Assembly: GCF_023546765.1 (NCBI RefSeq)
Contig: NZ_CP097484.1
Coordinates: 2,760,001 to 2,824,000 of the forward strand
Length of the DNA stretch: 64,000 nucleotides
DNA from: Methylobacterium tardum
GTDB lineage: Bacteria > Pseudomonadota > Alphaproteobacteria > Rhizobiales > Beijerinckiaceae
Reading direction: 5' to 3'
The notes under the pieces are model-generated. The model ran no database searches and had not been told where the DNA came from. It saw only the letters and a list, made by a program, of their open reading frames with translations. A program made the position numbers and the translations under genes. Positions 49,239 through 59,315 of this stretch are shown here, in pieces. Numbering within the stretch: position 1 is the first letter of the stretch; every line of letters starts with the position of its first letter.

Positions 49239-50066
49239 ATGCAGCAGGAACAGGCCACCGCGCAGGGCACGCGCCGCGCCCCGGAGCCGCCGATCCACGG
49301 TCCCGAGGGCTTCGAGGGGATGCGCCGGGCCGGCCGCCTCACGGCCGAGGCCCTCGATCTGCTGATGGAGGCGACTCAGCCCGGCGTCACCACCGAGGCG
49401 CTCGACAAGCTCGCCTACGAATTCGCCATGGACCACGGCGCCTATCCGGCGTCGCTGCTCTATCGCGGCTACCCGAAGTCGATCTGCACCTCGATCAACC
49501 ACGTGGTCTGCCATGGCATCCCGAACGACAAGCCGCTCCGCGAGGGCGACATCGTCAACCTCGACATCTGCCTGATCCTCGACGGCTGGCACGGTGATTC
49601 GAGCCGCATGGCCTATGTCGGCGAGGTCCCCCGCAAGGCGCAGCGCCTGTGCGAGATCACCTACGAGGCGCTGATGCGCGGCGTCGCGGCGGTGAAGCCC
49701 GGCGGCTCGACCAACGATATCGGCCGGGCGATCCAGACCTATGCCGAGAGCGAGCGCTGCTCGGTTGTGCGCGACTTTTGCGGGCACGGGCTCGGGCGGA
49801 CCTATCACGACGCGCCCACGATCCTGCACTACGTCGAGGCGAGCTACGATGTTCCGTTCAAGCCCGGCCAGTTCTTCACGGTCGAGCCGATGATCAATCT
49901 CGGGCGGCCCGCCGTGAAGGTGCTGGGCGACGGCTGGACCGCCGTGACCCGCGACCGCTCGCTCTCGGCCCAGTTTGAGCACACCGTGGGCGTCACCGAG
50001 ACTGGCGTCGAGATCTTCACGATCTCGCCGAAGGGGCTGCACCAGCCCGTCAATCCCGCCGCCTGA
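49239..50066 (+). CDS. map: Type I methionine aminopeptidase
   Basis: A 275-residue enzyme that removes the N-terminal Met from new proteins. All metal ligands are visible: CHGIPN (His), NLDICLILDGWHGD (two Asp), GHGLGRTYHDAPTI (His), FFTVEPMI (Glu) and AQFEHTVGV (Glu). The N-terminus is slightly extended (MQQEQATAQGTRR). It is followed by radC after 6 nt, a common neighbour pair in this order. Confidence 0.97.
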   Translation: MQQEQATAQGTRRAPEPPIHGPEGFEGMRRAGRLTAEALDLLMEATQPGVTTEALDKLAYEFAMDHGAYPASLLYRGYPKSICTSINHVVCHGIPNDKPLREGDIVNLDICLILDGWHGDSSRMAYVGEVPRKAQRLCEITYEALMRGVAAVKPGGSTNDIGRAIQTYAESERCSVVRDFCGHGLGRTYHDAPTILHYVEASYDVPFKPGQFFTVEPMINLGRPAVKVLGDGWTAVTRDRSLSAQFEHTVGVTETGVEIFTISPKGLHQPVNPAA

Positions 50067-50072
50067 CCGGTC

Positions 50073-50819
50073 GTGATCCCCGGGGCGGACGACGGTGACG
50101 CGGGGCTGTTCGCCGACAGTGCCGTTCCGTCCCCTGTCGAGAAGGAGCCGCCTCACTATCACGGCCACCGCGACCGCCTGCGGGAGAAATTCGCGGCTGG
50201 CGGCGGCGACGCTCTGCCTGATTACGAACTGCTCGAGCTGGTCCTGTTCCGGGCGATTCCCCGGCGCGACGTGAAGCCCCTCGCCAAGGCCCTGGTCGCC
50301 CGGTTCGGCAGCTTCGCCGAGGTGGTGAGCGCCGAGCCGGCACGGCTCATGGAAGTGGAGGGTGTGAGTGCCGGGGTCGCCTCCGACCTGAAGGTGATTG
50401 AGGCCGCCGCCCGGCGCCTCGCCCGCGGTGCTGTTCGCGAGCGCGCGCTGCTCGACTCGTGGAGCGCCCTCCACGAGTACCTGCGCGCTACCATGGCGTT
50501 CGCGCCCCGCGAGGAATTTCGCGTGCTGTTCCTCGACAAGCGCAACCACCTGATCGCCGACGAGGTGCAGGGCCGCGGCACCGTCGACCACACGCCCGTC
50601 TATCCGCGCGAGGTCGCCCGCCGGGCTCTGGAGCTTTCGGCGACCGCCATCATTCTCGCCCACAATCATCCCTCCGGCGATCCGACGCCGTCCAGCGCCG
50701 ACGTGGCGATGACCCGCGAGATCGTGAGCGTGCTGGCGCCGCTGAAGATCGTCGTCCACGACCACGTCATCCTCGGCCGGAACGGTCATGCCAGCCTGAA
50801 AGGTCTGAAATTGATCTGA
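50073..50819 (+). CDS. radC: RadC-family JAMM protein
   Basis: A 248-residue protein with an HhH-like N-terminal region ([27 protein letters not shown]) and the MPN+/JAMM motif [14 protein letters not shown] near residues 198-211. GTG start at 50073. The name radC is historical; a repair role has not held up for the E. coli protein. The metal site is complete so hydrolase activity is plausible. Confidence 0.95.
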   Translation: MIPGADDGDAGLFADSAVPSPVEKEPPHYHGHRDRLREKFAAGGGDALPDYELLELVLFRAIPRRDVKPLAKALVARFGSFAEVVSAEPARLMEVEGVSAGVASDLKVIEAAARRLARGAVRERALLDSWSALHEYLRATMAFAPREEFRVLFLDKRNHLIADEVQGRGTVDHTPVYPREVARRALELSATAIILAHNHPSGDPTPSSADVAMTREIVSVLAPLKIVVHDHVILGRNGHASLKGLKLI

Positions 50820-50915
50820 TCCTCCAGCCGCCTTGAGCGTTATCGCCTGCGGCTATAGCCATGAACGCGTGGCGCGCCTCTTGCCTCAAGAGCGGGAGCG
50901 TAGGGGAGGAGCGAG

Positions 50916-52355
50916 ATGGCGGTGACGGCCTTCGGCGAGATGAACGGATTCGGCGCCAGCGCCGCCGATCCGACCGCCGTTCGCGACGCTTACGGCCAGC
51001 TCAAGGCGTGGCTGGACTCGACGCCGCCGGAGCATTTCAACACCCGCCGCAGCCAGGCCGAGCTGCTGTTCCGCCGGATCGGCATCACCTTCGCGGTCTA
51101 CGGCGACAACGAATCGACCGAGCGCCTGATTCCGTTCGACATCATCCCCCGGGTGATCACCAAGCCGGAATGGGGCTTCCTGGAGCGGGGGCTGAAGCAG
51201 CGCGTCACCGCCATCAACCTGTTCCTGAAGGACATCTACGGCGCCCAGGAATGCATCAAGGCCGGCATCATCCCGGCCGACCTCGTCTACCGCAACGCCC
51301 ATTACCGCATGGAGATGCGCGGCTTCCGCGTGCCGCATGACCTCTACGTGCACATCGCTGGCATCGATATCGTCCGCACCGGCGAGAACGATTTCTTTGT
51401 GCTGGAGGACAACGCCCGGATCCCGTCCGGCGTCTCCTATATGCTGGAGAACCGGGAGGTGATGCTGCGCCTGTTCCCGGACCTGTTCTCGAAGCACCGG
51501 GTCGCGCCGGTGGAGAACTACCCGGACGCTCTGCTCGCCACCCTGCGCAGCCTCGCGCCAGGCTCGGCGACCCGCGACCCGACGGTCGTGCTGCTGACCC
51601 CCGGGCGCTACAATTCCGCGTTCTACGAGCACTCGTTCCTGGCCGACAAGCTCGGCGTCGAGCTGGTCGAGGCGTCCGACCTCTTCACCAAGGACGACGT
51701 CGTCTACATGCGCACCACCGAGGGGCCGCGGAAGGTCGACGTGATCTACCGCCGCCTCGGCGACGACTTCCTCGACCCGCTGGTCTTCCGCCCGGATTCG
51801 GTCCTCGGCGTGCCGGGGCTGATGAACGCCTACGAGCGTGGCTCCGTGACCCTCGCCAATGCGGTCGGGACCGGCATTTCGGACGACAAGGCGGTCTACA
51901 GCTACATGCCGGAGATCGTGAAGTTCTTCACCGGCGAGGAGCCGATCCTGCACAACGTGCCGACCTATCGCTGCCGTGAGAAGGACGCGTTCGCGTACGT
52001 GATGGACAACCTGTCCGAACTCGTCGTGAAGGAGGTCAACGGCTCGGGCGGCTACGGCATGCTGGTCGGGCCGCACGCGAGCAAGCGCGAGATCGGCGAC
52101 TTCGCCAAGAAGCTCAAGCACGCCCCGGACGGGTTCATCGCGCAGCCGACCCTGTCGCTCTCCACCTGCCCGACCTTCGTGGCCTCCGGGGTTGCCCCGC
52201 GCCACGTCGACCTGCGGCCCTTCGTGCTGTGCGGCGCCGACCAGATCCGCATCGTGCCGGGCGGCCTGACCCGGGTGGCGCTGAAGGAAGGCTCCCTGGT
52301 GGTCAATTCCAGCCAGGGCGGTGGCACGAAGGACACCTGGGTTCTCGACGCCTGA
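50916..52355 (+). CDS. Circularly permuted ATP-grasp protein (type 2)
   Basis: A 479-residue protein of the CP_ATPgrasp family (DUF404/DUF407 type). Typical parts are FDIIPRVITKPEWGFLERGLKQR, RNAHYRMEMRGFRVPHDLYVHI and VKEVNGSGGYGMLVGPHAS for ATP binding. It is first of the four-gene Anbu cluster, 66 nt ahead of the alpha-E gene. It is proposed to form amide bonds, for example on peptides; this is from published comparative genomics, not from this sequence. Confidence 0.92.
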   Translation: MAVTAFGEMNGFGASAADPTAVRDAYGQLKAWLDSTPPEHFNTRRSQAELLFRRIGITFAVYGDNESTERLIPFDIIPRVITKPEWGFLERGLKQRVTAINLFLKDIYGAQECIKAGIIPADLVYRNAHYRMEMRGFRVPHDLYVHIAGIDIVRTGENDFFVLEDNARIPSGVSYMLENREVMLRLFPDLFSKHRVAPVENYPDALLATLRSLAPGSATRDPTVVLLTPGRYNSAFYEHSFLADKLGVELVEASDLFTKDDVVYMRTTEGPRKVDVIYRRLGDDFLDPLVFRPDSVLGVPGLMNAYERGSVTLANAVGTGISDDKAVYSYMPEIVKFFTGEEPILHNVPTYRCREKDAFAYVMDNLSELVVKEVNGSGGYGMLVGPHASKREIGDFAKKLKHAPDGFIAQPTLSLSTCPTFVASGVAPRHVDLRPFVLCGADQIRIVPGGLTRVALKEGSLVVNSSQGGGTKDTWVLDA

Positions 52356-52420
52356 GGGCCCTAACGTCCGGACGTTCCGAGGCGCGGACATCGTGGTCCG
52401 CACGACTTGGCTGAAGACCG

Positions 52421-53368
52421 ATGCTTTCCAGGACTGCCGACAACCTCTTCTGGCTCTCGCGCTACGTCGAGCGGGCCGATTTCGTCGCCCGCATCCTCGA
52501 CGCGGCCCACCGCTTCGCGTCGCTGCCGACGAGCTACGGCGGCGGCGGCAGCAACGAGTGGGAATCGGCCCTCGCCTCGGCCGGCGATCCGGACGCGTTC
52601 AAGACCCATTACAGCGCGGTGAACGCCGACACGGTGTGCGACTTCCTGGCGTTCAGCCCGCACAACCCGTCTTCGATCCGCTCCTGCATCGAGGCGGCCC
52701 GCGAGAATGCCCGCTCGGTGCGCACGGCGCTCACCACCGAGATGTGGGACGCGATCAACGGCGCGTGGCTTGAGCTGCGCAATTATGCCGGCAAGGACCT
52801 GAACCGCGACGAGTTCGGCCGTTTCCTCGACTGGGTGAAGACCGTCTCGCTCACCTTCGACGGCTCGGCCTTCCGGACGATGCTGCGCAACGACGCCTTC
52901 TGGTTCACTCGGCTCGGCACGGCGATCGAGCGGGCCGACAACACCGCCCGCATCCTCGACGTGAAGTACCAGATCCTGCTGCCGCACGACGAGACGGTGG
53001 GCGGCAGCCTCGACTATTTCCAATGGACTACGATCCTGCGCGAGGTCTCGGCCTTCAACGCCTATCACTGGGTCTACCGGGAGAGCATCAAGCCGGTGCT
53101 GGTGGCCGACCTCCTGATGCTCAACAAGCAGATGCCGCGCTCTTTCGCGAACTGTTACGGCGTGATCGTCGAGTATCTCGACCTGATCGCCGACGCCTAC
53201 GGCCGCCGGGGCCCGAGCCAGCGGCTCGCCGGCAACATGCTCGCGAAGCTCGACGGCGAGGACATCAACCGGGTGTTCGCCGGGGGGCTGCACGAGTTCG
53301 TGGAGGCGTTCATCGCCGAGAACAACAGCGTAGGCGAAGCGATCGCCAAGCAGTATCTGGTCGGCTGA
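52421..53368 (+). CDS. Alpha-E domain protein
   Basis: A 315-residue all-helical protein of the alpha-E family. The start LSRTADNLFWLSRYVERADFVARILDAAHR is diagnostic, and the repeat-like region WFTRLGTAIERADNTARILDVKYQIL is present. It always accompanies the ATP-grasp gene in such clusters and probably acts as its partner. 21 nt separate it from the transglutaminase gene. Confidence 0.93.
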   Translation: MLSRTADNLFWLSRYVERADFVARILDAAHRFASLPTSYGGGGSNEWESALASAGDPDAFKTHYSAVNADTVCDFLAFSPHNPSSIRSCIEAARENARSVRTALTTEMWDAINGAWLELRNYAGKDLNRDEFGRFLDWVKTVSLTFDGSAFRTMLRNDAFWFTRLGTAIERADNTARILDVKYQILLPHDETVGGSLDYFQWTTILREVSAFNAYHWVYRESIKPVLVADLLMLNKQMPRSFANCYGVIVEYLDLIADAYGRRGPSQRLAGNMLAKLDGEDINRVFAGGLHEFVEAFIAENNSVGEAIAKQYLVG

Positions 53369-53389
53369 ACGAGACAGACGGGACAGCGC

Positions 53390-54217
53390 ATGCGCATCCG
53401 CGTGGTTCACGAGACCATCTACACCTACGAGCAGCCGGCCCGCGGGCTGGTGCAGGTCCTGCGCCTGACGCCGCGCGACCATGACGGGCAGTACGTCCGC
53501 ACGTGGCGGATCGACACCACCGTCGACGGTCGCCTGACCGCCCGGGAGGACGGGTTCGGCAACGTCGTCCACTGGTTTACCCCGGACGAGCCGGCCGACT
53601 CGCTCACCATTCGCGTCGCCGGCGAGGTCGACACCGACGACACGCACGGCGTCGTGCGGGGCACGGTCGAGCGCCTGCCGGATCCGTTCTACCTGCGCGA
53701 CACGGATCTGTGCGCGGCGAGCCCCGAGCTGCACGCCTTCGCCGAGCGCGTCGCGACGGAGGGTGACGGCGCGGTTCTGGCCCTGCTCCACCGGCTGATG
53801 GGCGCCGTCCAGGGCGCCGTCGCCTACGAGCCCGGTCCCGCGAGCAACGCGGTTCCGGCCGCCAAAGCGTTCGCGGCTGGCAGCGGCGTCTGCCAGGACC
53901 TCGCCCACGTCTTCATCGCCGCGGCCCGCCACATCGGCATCCCGGCCCGCTACGTCGCCGGCTACCGGGCCCGGGACGACGGCCAAGCGGATGTCGAGGC
54001 GCCCCACGGCTGGGTCGAGGCCCTGGTCCCGGACCTCGGCTGGGTAGCCTTCGACCCTTGCTACGACGTCAGTCCGGCGGACAATTACATCCGCGTCGCC
54101 ACGGGTCTCGACTACCTCGGCGCGGCGCCGATCCGCGGCAGCCGCACCGGGGGTGGCACCGAGACACTGGACGTGAAGCTTCGGGTCGAGCAAGGCAGGG
54201 CCTCCGCTCAATCCTGA
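53390..54217 (+). CDS. Transglutaminase-like cysteine protease/amidase
   Basis: A 275-residue protein with an N-terminal beta domain (RVVHETIYTYEQPARGLVQVLRLTPRD) and a transglutaminase-like core. The catalytic triad is visible: Cys in AAGSGVCQDLAHVFIAAAR, His in APHGWVEALVPDLGW and Asp in VAFDPCYD. It would cut or ligate isopeptide or peptide bonds. It lies 44 nt upstream of anbu. Confidence 0.93.
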   Translation: MRIRVVHETIYTYEQPARGLVQVLRLTPRDHDGQYVRTWRIDTTVDGRLTAREDGFGNVVHWFTPDEPADSLTIRVAGEVDTDDTHGVVRGTVERLPDPFYLRDTDLCAASPELHAFAERVATEGDGAVLALLHRLMGAVQGAVAYEPGPASNAVPAAKAFAAGSGVCQDLAHVFIAAARHIGIPARYVAGYRARDDGQADVEAPHGWVEALVPDLGWVAFDPCYDVSPADNYIRVATGLDYLGAAPIRGSRTGGGTETLDVKLRVEQGRASAQS

Positions 54218-54261
54218 TCGTTCAGACACCGGTCCGCCGACCGCACGAGGGCCCGAAGACG

Positions 54262-55014
54262 ATGACCTACTGCGTCGGTGTCCTGGTCGAGGAAGGATTA
54301 GTCATGGTCGCCGATACCCGCACCAATGCGGGGCTCGGCGACATCTCGACCTACCGCAAGCTCCACCATTTCAACGTGCCGGGCGAGCGGGTGATGATGC
54401 TCGCCTCCGCGGGCAATCTCTCGATCACCCAGTCGGTGCTCAGCCTGCTCCAGGAGGGCGTGCCCGGCGAGGAGGACGGCGAGCCGCCGCAGAAGCTCGT
54501 CGAGGCGCCGACCATGTTCCAGGCGGCGCAGTTGATCGGCCGGGCGATCCGGCGGGTGCGATCGATCGAGAAGGATGGGTTCGAGGCCGCCAATATCCGG
54601 TTCTCGATCTCGCTGCTGTTCGGCGGCCAGATCGGGAACGGCGAGATGCGGCTGTACCTGATCTACTCGGCGGGCAACTTCATCGAGTGCAGCACCGACG
54701 CGCCGTTCCTCCAGATCGGCGAGCACAAGTACGGCAAGCCGATCCTCGACCGGGCGGTGAAGTACACGACCGAGCTGTACGACGCCCTGAAGGTCAGCCT
54801 CGTCTCGATGGATTCGACCATGCGGTCGAATCTCGGCGTCGGCCTGCCGATCGACATCGCCCTGGCTCGCCGGAGCGCGCTGACGCTGGAGGTGAACCAC
54901 CGGATCGAGGCCGGCGAGGGCTATTTCCACGACCTGCGCGAGCGCTGGTCGGCGGCGCTCCGGGCCGCGCACCGGGCCATTCCGCGCCCGCCATATGGGC
55001 CTTCCAGCTCCTAG
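54262..55014 (+). CDS. Anbu (ancestral beta-subunit) proteasome-like peptidase
   Basis: A 250-residue Ntn-hydrolase of the Anbu/proteasome family. The start MTYCVGVLVEEGLVMVADTRTNAG puts Thr2 as the likely nucleophile after Met removal, and DTRTNAGLGDISTYRKLHHF carries the Asp and Lys partners. It differs from HslV by its long C-terminal half and by absence of an HslU gene. In other bacteria Anbu co-occurs with the three genes just upstream, as here. Natural substrate unknown. Confidence 0.92.
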   Translation: MTYCVGVLVEEGLVMVADTRTNAGLGDISTYRKLHHFNVPGERVMMLASAGNLSITQSVLSLLQEGVPGEEDGEPPQKLVEAPTMFQAAQLIGRAIRRVRSIEKDGFEAANIRFSISLLFGGQIGNGEMRLYLIYSAGNFIECSTDAPFLQIGEHKYGKPILDRAVKYTTELYDALKVSLVSMDSTMRSNLGVGLPIDIALARRSALTLEVNHRIEAGEGYFHDLRERWSAALRAAHRAIPRPPYGPSSS

Positions 55015-55093
55015 AGCAGTGACGTCACCGGCCGTCCTTGCTTCGCTGTGCTCGCAAAGACGGCGGATGTTTTTTACGTTGCCTCGGGGACCT

Positions 55094-55750
55094 TCAAGGG
55101 CTCGCCCGAGCCGCTGAAGTCTCCGCTGCGCTCCAGGCCTTCAGGAGCGCCCGTGTCGCGGCGGCCGGATCCGCGGCCCGCATCAGGCCGCCCATGACGG
55201 CGAAACCCGCCGCCCCTACCGCGCGACAAGACCCGACCGTCCCCGGGCCGAGACCGCCAAGCGCCACCACGGGCAGGCCGGCGCCGAGGCTGTCCGCGAG
55301 TCCCGTCAGGCCCAGCGCCGGTCCGTAGCCGGGCTTGCTCGCGGTTGCGTAGATTGGGCTGAGGGTCACGTAGTCGGCGCCGGCCTGCGCGGCGGTCACG
55401 GCCTCGCGCGGTGTGTGTGCCGAAACGCCGATCAACGCAGCCTCGCCCAATGCGGACCGCGCCGCCCCGATCGCCTCCGATCCCGAGCCGCCGCCGAGAT
55501 GCACGCCGTCGGCACCGAGGGCGCGCGCCAGCGCGACGTCGCCTCCGACCGTTAGGACGCCCTTCATAGCCCGCACGCGTCCGGCCACGGCTTCACCCAG
55601 GCGTTTCCGCGCCTCCGGCTCCAGATCCCTATCGCGGAACCAGATCCAGCGTCCGCCGCCGTCGAGGATCGCCTGCACGGTCTCGACGAGCGGCCGCGGA
55701 TGCCCGTGCCGGTCCGTCACCGCCAGCAGCGGCGACGGCAGCGCCCTCAC
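55094..55750 (-). CDS. thiE: Thiamine phosphate synthase (ThiE-type)
   Basis: A 218-residue TIM-barrel protein. Typical segments are [63 protein letters not shown] and [32 protein letters not shown]. It joins the thiazole and pyrimidine moieties of thiamine. GTG start at 55750 overlapping the thiG stop (GTGA). It is last in thiO-thiS-thiG-thiE. Some key residues are less conserved than in E. coli ThiE, so a ThiE/TenI relative is possible. Confidence 0.88.
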   Translation of the reverse strand: MRALPSPLLAVTDRHGHPRPLVETVQAILDGGGRWIWFRDRDLEPEARKRLGEAVAGRVRAMKGVLTVGGDVALARALGADGVHLGGGSGSEAIGAARSALGEAALIGVSAHTPREAVTAAQAGADYVTLSPIYATASKPGYGPALGLTGLADSLGAGLPVVALGGLGPGTVGSCRAVGAAGFAVMGGLMRAADPAAATRALLKAWSAAETSAARASP

Positions 55751-56550
55751 GAGCCGACGAGGCCGAGCTGCGGGCTCGACGGCTCGGCCCGGCCGCGGCG
55801 GGGGATCCGCCCGGCCAGATGCGCGTCGCGCCCAGCCTCCACCGCCCGGCCCATCGCGCAGGCCATCCGCACGGGATCGTCGGCCTTGGCGATTGCGGTG
55901 TTGATCAGGCAGGCGGAAGCGCCGAGTTCCATGGCGATCACCGCATCGGACGCGGTGCCGATCCCGGCATCGACCACCACCGGCACCTTCGCCCGGCGGC
56001 AGATCAGCTCGAGATTGGCCGGGTTGGCGACGCCCATCCCGGAGCCGATCAGCGAGCCCATCGGCATCACGGCGGCGCAACCGAGATCCTCCAGGCGCTG
56101 GCAGATGATCGGGTCGTCGTTGCAGTAGGGCAGGACCACGAAGCCGTCGTCCACGAGATGGCGGCAGGCCTCGATCAGTTCGGTGACGTCCGGGTAGAGC
56201 GTCTCCCGGTCGCCGATCACCTCGACCTTGATCCAGTTGGTATCGAGCGCCTCGCGGGCGAGTTCGGCGGTCATGATCGCGTCGCGGGCCGTCTCGCAGC
56301 CCGCGGTGTTCGGCAGGAAACGCTTGCCCTTCAGGATCTTGACCGTGTCCGAGCCGTGTCCCTGGAGCGAGACCCGGCGGATCGAGGCGGTGACCACGTC
56401 GGCGCCGCTCGCCGCGACGGCGTCGCGCATGATCGCCTGGGTCGGGTAGCCGGCGGTGCCGATGAATAGCCGGGACGACAGGCTCACCCCGGCGATGGTC
56501 AGGCTGTCGTCCCCGCTCTCCGGGCGCAGCGGCGTAAGAATTTGGTCCAT
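55747..56550 (-). CDS. thiG: Thiazole synthase ThiG
   Basis: A 267-residue TIM barrel that makes the thiazole phosphate from DXP, ThiS-thiocarboxylate and dehydroglycine. The motifs [42 protein letters not shown] with the Schiff-base Lys, LPYCNDDP and [12 protein letters not shown] are intact. It starts 2 nt after thiS and overlaps thiE. Confidence 0.96.
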   Translation of the reverse strand: MDQILTPLRPESGDDSLTIAGVSLSSRLFIGTAGYPTQAIMRDAVAASGADVVTASIRRVSLQGHGSDTVKILKGKRFLPNTAGCETARDAIMTAELAREALDTNWIKVEVIGDRETLYPDVTELIEACRHLVDDGFVVLPYCNDDPIICQRLEDLGCAAVMPMGSLIGSGMGVANPANLELICRRAKVPVVVDAGIGTASDAVIAMELGASACLINTAIAKADDPVRMACAMGRAVEAGRDAHLAGRIPRRGRAEPSSPQLGLVGS

Positions 56551-56552
56551 GC

Positions 56553-56765
56553 TCAACCTCCCTGCATGGCGCGGACGATCTCGACGCGGTCGCCGTCCGC
56601 GACCGGGGTCTCGCCCCAGTCCCGGCGACGCAGCACCCGGCCGTTCAGCGCGATGGCGACGCCCTGCGGGCTCTCGATCCCGTTCTCCTCCGCCTCCAGG
56701 CGGAACAGGGCGTCCACGGTCTCGGCGGCGCACTCGCGCGGCTCGCCGTTGACGAAGAGCTTCAT
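56553..56765 (-). CDS. thiS: Sulfur carrier protein ThiS
   Basis: A 70-residue ubiquitin-like protein ending in the required GG (VRAMQGG), which is converted to a thiocarboxylate to donate sulfur to the thiazole. The internal [19 protein letters not shown] matches the family. Its ATG overlaps the thiO stop (ATGA). Confidence 0.95.
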   Translation of the reverse strand: MKLFVNGEPRECAAETVDALFRLEAEENGIESPQGVAIALNGRVLRRRDWGETPVADGDRVEIVRAMQGG

Positions 56766-57985
56766 GCCGAGACCCTCCGGGGCTCGGGGCGGCCGAACCG
56801 CGCAAGGGTGAACGGCCGGGCGACCTCAGGCAGCACGCCGTCCGTCACCAAGCCGGCAATGGCGTCGGCGGTGATCGGGGCAAGCAGGTAGCCGTTGCGG
56901 TGATGGCCCGTCGCGGCGACGAGCCCGGGGGCGATCACGTCGAGGATCGGCGCGTCGTCGTCCGAGGTGGGGCGGTAGCCGCTCCAGACGGCCTCGACCT
57001 CCATCTCCTCGATCCCGGGCAGCACCCGGCGTGCGCCCTCCAGCAGGGCGTAGAGGCCGCCCGCGGTGACGCCGGGCCGGAAACCGCAATCCTCCACGGT
57101 AGCGCCGACGATGAGCTGACCGTCGCTCTTCGGCGCCATGTGGACCTGCTCGGTCCAGATCATCCGGCCAAGCGTGCCGGTGCGCGGGGTGGTGCGCAGG
57201 GCCAGGGACTGGCCCTTGAGCGGCCGGACCGGCAGGGCGAGCCCTTCCGGCAGCAAGCCGCCCTCCCCGCTCCAGGCACCGGAGGCCAGCACCACGGTCT
57301 CGGCCGCGACACCGCGATCCCCGGCCCGGGCGCCCGCGACATGGCCGCCCGACCAGTCGAGGCCGGTGACGGGGGTCCGCTCCACCAAAATTACGCCGGC
57401 TCGGCGGCAGGCCTCGGTAAGGGCGTCCATGACCATCCGGGGATCGACCTGATGGTCCAACGGGCAGTGGATCCCGGCGGTGACCGAGGGGCGCAGGCCG
57501 GGCTCCAGCCGCCGCACCTCGCTGCCCGGCAGCCAAGCCGCCTCGAGCCCCGACCGGCGCTGCAGATCGAAGCGGAAGCGCAGACGCTCGACCTCGTCGC
57601 GGCCGACCGCCAGGACCAGGGTGCCATCTGGGCGGTAATCGATCATGCGGCCGGACTCGGCTTCCAGGGCGTCGCGGAACTCCGGCCAGAGCCGGAGCGA
57701 CGCCAAGGCGAGCGGCAGCAGCGGGTCGGATCCGGGCTCATGCTCCGCGGCGGGGGCCAGCATGCCGGTGGCCGCGAGGCTCGCGCCCGCGCCGATCGTG
57801 TCCCGCTCCAGCACGGTCACGGCACGGCCCGCCCGAGCGAGCCGCCACGCGATCGACAGGCCGATCAGCCCGCCGCCGATGACGGCGACGTCGGTCCGCG
57901 CCGGCAGGGCCGCGGGCGCGACACCGCCGTCGGGACTGCGGCGGCGGCCGATCGGTGAGGCGGGGCGGTCGAGGTGCACGGGCAT
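56762..57985 (-). CDS. thiO: Glycine oxidase ThiO
   Basis: A 407-residue FAD-dependent amine oxidase. The nucleotide motif [22 protein letters not shown] lies at about residues 34-55, and [22 protein letters not shown] and the C-terminal [32 protein letters not shown] are typical. It makes dehydroglycine for ThiG. It is the first gene of the operon and is preceded by the TPP riboswitch. Confidence 0.94.
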   Translation of the reverse strand: MPVHLDRPASPIGRRRSPDGGVAPAALPARTDVAVIGGGLIGLSIAWRLARAGRAVTVLERDTIGAGASLAATGMLAPAAEHEPGSDPLLPLALASLRLWPEFRDALEAESGRMIDYRPDGTLVLAVGRDEVERLRFRFDLQRRSGLEAAWLPGSEVRRLEPGLRPSVTAGIHCPLDHQVDPRMVMDALTEACRRAGVILVERTPVTGLDWSGGHVAGARAGDRGVAAETVVLASGAWSGEGGLLPEGLALPVRPLKGQSLALRTTPRTGTLGRMIWTEQVHMAPKSDGQLIVGATVEDCGFRPGVTAGGLYALLEGARRVLPGIEEMEVEAVWSGYRPTSDDDAPILDVIAPGLVAATGHHRNGYLLAPITADAIAGLVTDGVLPEVARPFTLARFGRPEPRRVSA

Positions 57986-58067
57986 CTCCGCGGATTGCCG
58001 TCGCGGGAACCGGGCCGTGTGCTTCGGTGAGAAGCTGTGGCCTGCCTTTCGGGCGGCCGCGGTCCAA

Positions 58068-58181
58068 TCCCTACGCCGGTATGAGCCGGATCAGGTTCGA
58101 AGGATTTCCGCGCCGCAGGTCCTGACGGACGTGCCAGCGGTTTCTCAGCCCCTTGCCGGGGATCTCCCTGGAACGGGGATA
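58068..58181 (-). promoter_or_regulatory. TPP (THI-element) riboswitch of the thi operon
   Basis: On the minus strand the conserved TPP-aptamer sequences are present in order: GGGGCTGAGA in the pyrimidine-sensing part, a variable P3 stem (CCGTCAGGACCTGCGG), and CCTGATCCGG...ATACCGGCGTAGGGA for the pyrophosphate part. It lies about 85 nt before the thiO ATG. Binding of thiamine diphosphate would lower expression of thiOSGE. The 5' boundary is approximate. Confidence 0.92.
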
Positions 58182-58362
58182 GATTTGGTCGCCCTCGCCG
58201 CATCGGTCAACCCCGCCGCCGATCGGCATCACCCGGCGGACGGACATTCCTCGGACGCAGTCATCGCCCGGATACCAAGCCGGATGAAATCCGGCTGCCG
58301 GGCACCAGCCCTTCACGGATCCGGGCGAGAATTCACCACTCTGAAGGGCCGGGGCGGGAAGC

Positions 58363-58869
58363 GTGCGCACATTCGTGGTCGTCTGCACGATTGGCTTCCT
58401 GTCGGTGACGGCTTTCCAGAAGCTGCGCGAGCGGACCCGCTCGGATCCGGCTGCGCCGGCCTCCGCCGCGGCAACGACGCCGGTTCCCGACGGCGCGGTG
58501 GCCGGCGTTGCACTTCAGGCCGGGCGCAACGGCCACTTCTTCGTGAATGCCCTGATGGACGGTCGCGCTCTATCAATGATGGTCGATACCGGCGCGAGCT
58601 CCTGCGCTTTCTCGGAGGAGGATGCCGAGCGGATCGGGATCCGGGTCCGTGCGGGCGATTTCAGCCGTGTCTGGAACACCGCGAACGGGACGGTTCGGGT
58701 GGCGCCGATCCGGATCGCCGTCCTGCAGGTCGGTTCGATCATCGTGCGGGACGTGGACGCGGTGGTGATTCCGCGGGGGCGTCTCAGCACGAGCCTGCTC
58801 GGCATGTCGTTCCTGAAGCGCCTGCGCGACTTCACCGTCAGCGGCGGCACAATGACCCTGCGGGGTTGA
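58363..58869 (+). CDS. Membrane-anchored retropepsin-like aspartic protease (TIGR02281 type)
   Basis: A 168-residue protein. It begins with a hydrophobic anchor (TFVVVCTIGFLSVTAF) and continues with one aspartyl-protease lobe carrying MVDTGASSCAFSEEDAERIGI (the Asp-Thr-Gly catalytic motif) and LLGMSFLKRL. It would dimerise to form one active site, as in clan AA proteases of this family in alphaproteobacteria. GTG start at 58363. Function unknown. It is divergent from the thi operon. Confidence 0.88.
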   Translation: MRTFVVVCTIGFLSVTAFQKLRERTRSDPAAPASAAATTPVPDGAVAGVALQAGRNGHFFVNALMDGRALSMMVDTGASSCAFSEEDAERIGIRVRAGDFSRVWNTANGTVRVAPIRIAVLQVGSIIVRDVDAVVIPRGRLSTSLLGMSFLKRLRDFTVSGGTMTLRG

Positions 58870-59315
58870 GGCGTCACCGAGGCCCGTACCGACGCCGCGC
58901 CCGGATGCCCCTGGCAGACCGTCGGCCGAGGGAATCCGGCGGGCCGCCGCGTGGGACATCATCGAAGCGAACGCCTGCAACCCGGACCGGCCACAGGGAG
59001 GCCAGATCGCAGTGGCGCCTGCGTATGCCACGCTGCGCCATTTGGCCCGGAAAGGAAGCTTGTTTACCGTCGTGCTCGCAAACGCGCATCATTCAGATCG
59101 CCATATCTCATTATAGCAAGTTTAACAACTCGTAATTGTTGTAAAAATTGATGATCGGCACGATATTATTCGGTAGATCATTCCAATATTACGCGCGTCG
59201 TAAGCTGACAAGCGGTTTCTATTCTTTACGAGGCCACTTTGTGGCTACCTAATTTGATGCTACGCACGTGATCACTGTTCTACCGGTCATTCATATAAGC
59301 TTGAATATCGTTTCC
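58870..59315. other. Gap upstream of the glycosyltransferase pair
   Basis: A 446-nt stretch without a convincing gene. The right half (59,090-59,300) is strikingly AT-richer than the core genome around it. It likely contains the promoter of the first glycosyltransferase gene. No known motif was recognised. Confidence 0.35.
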
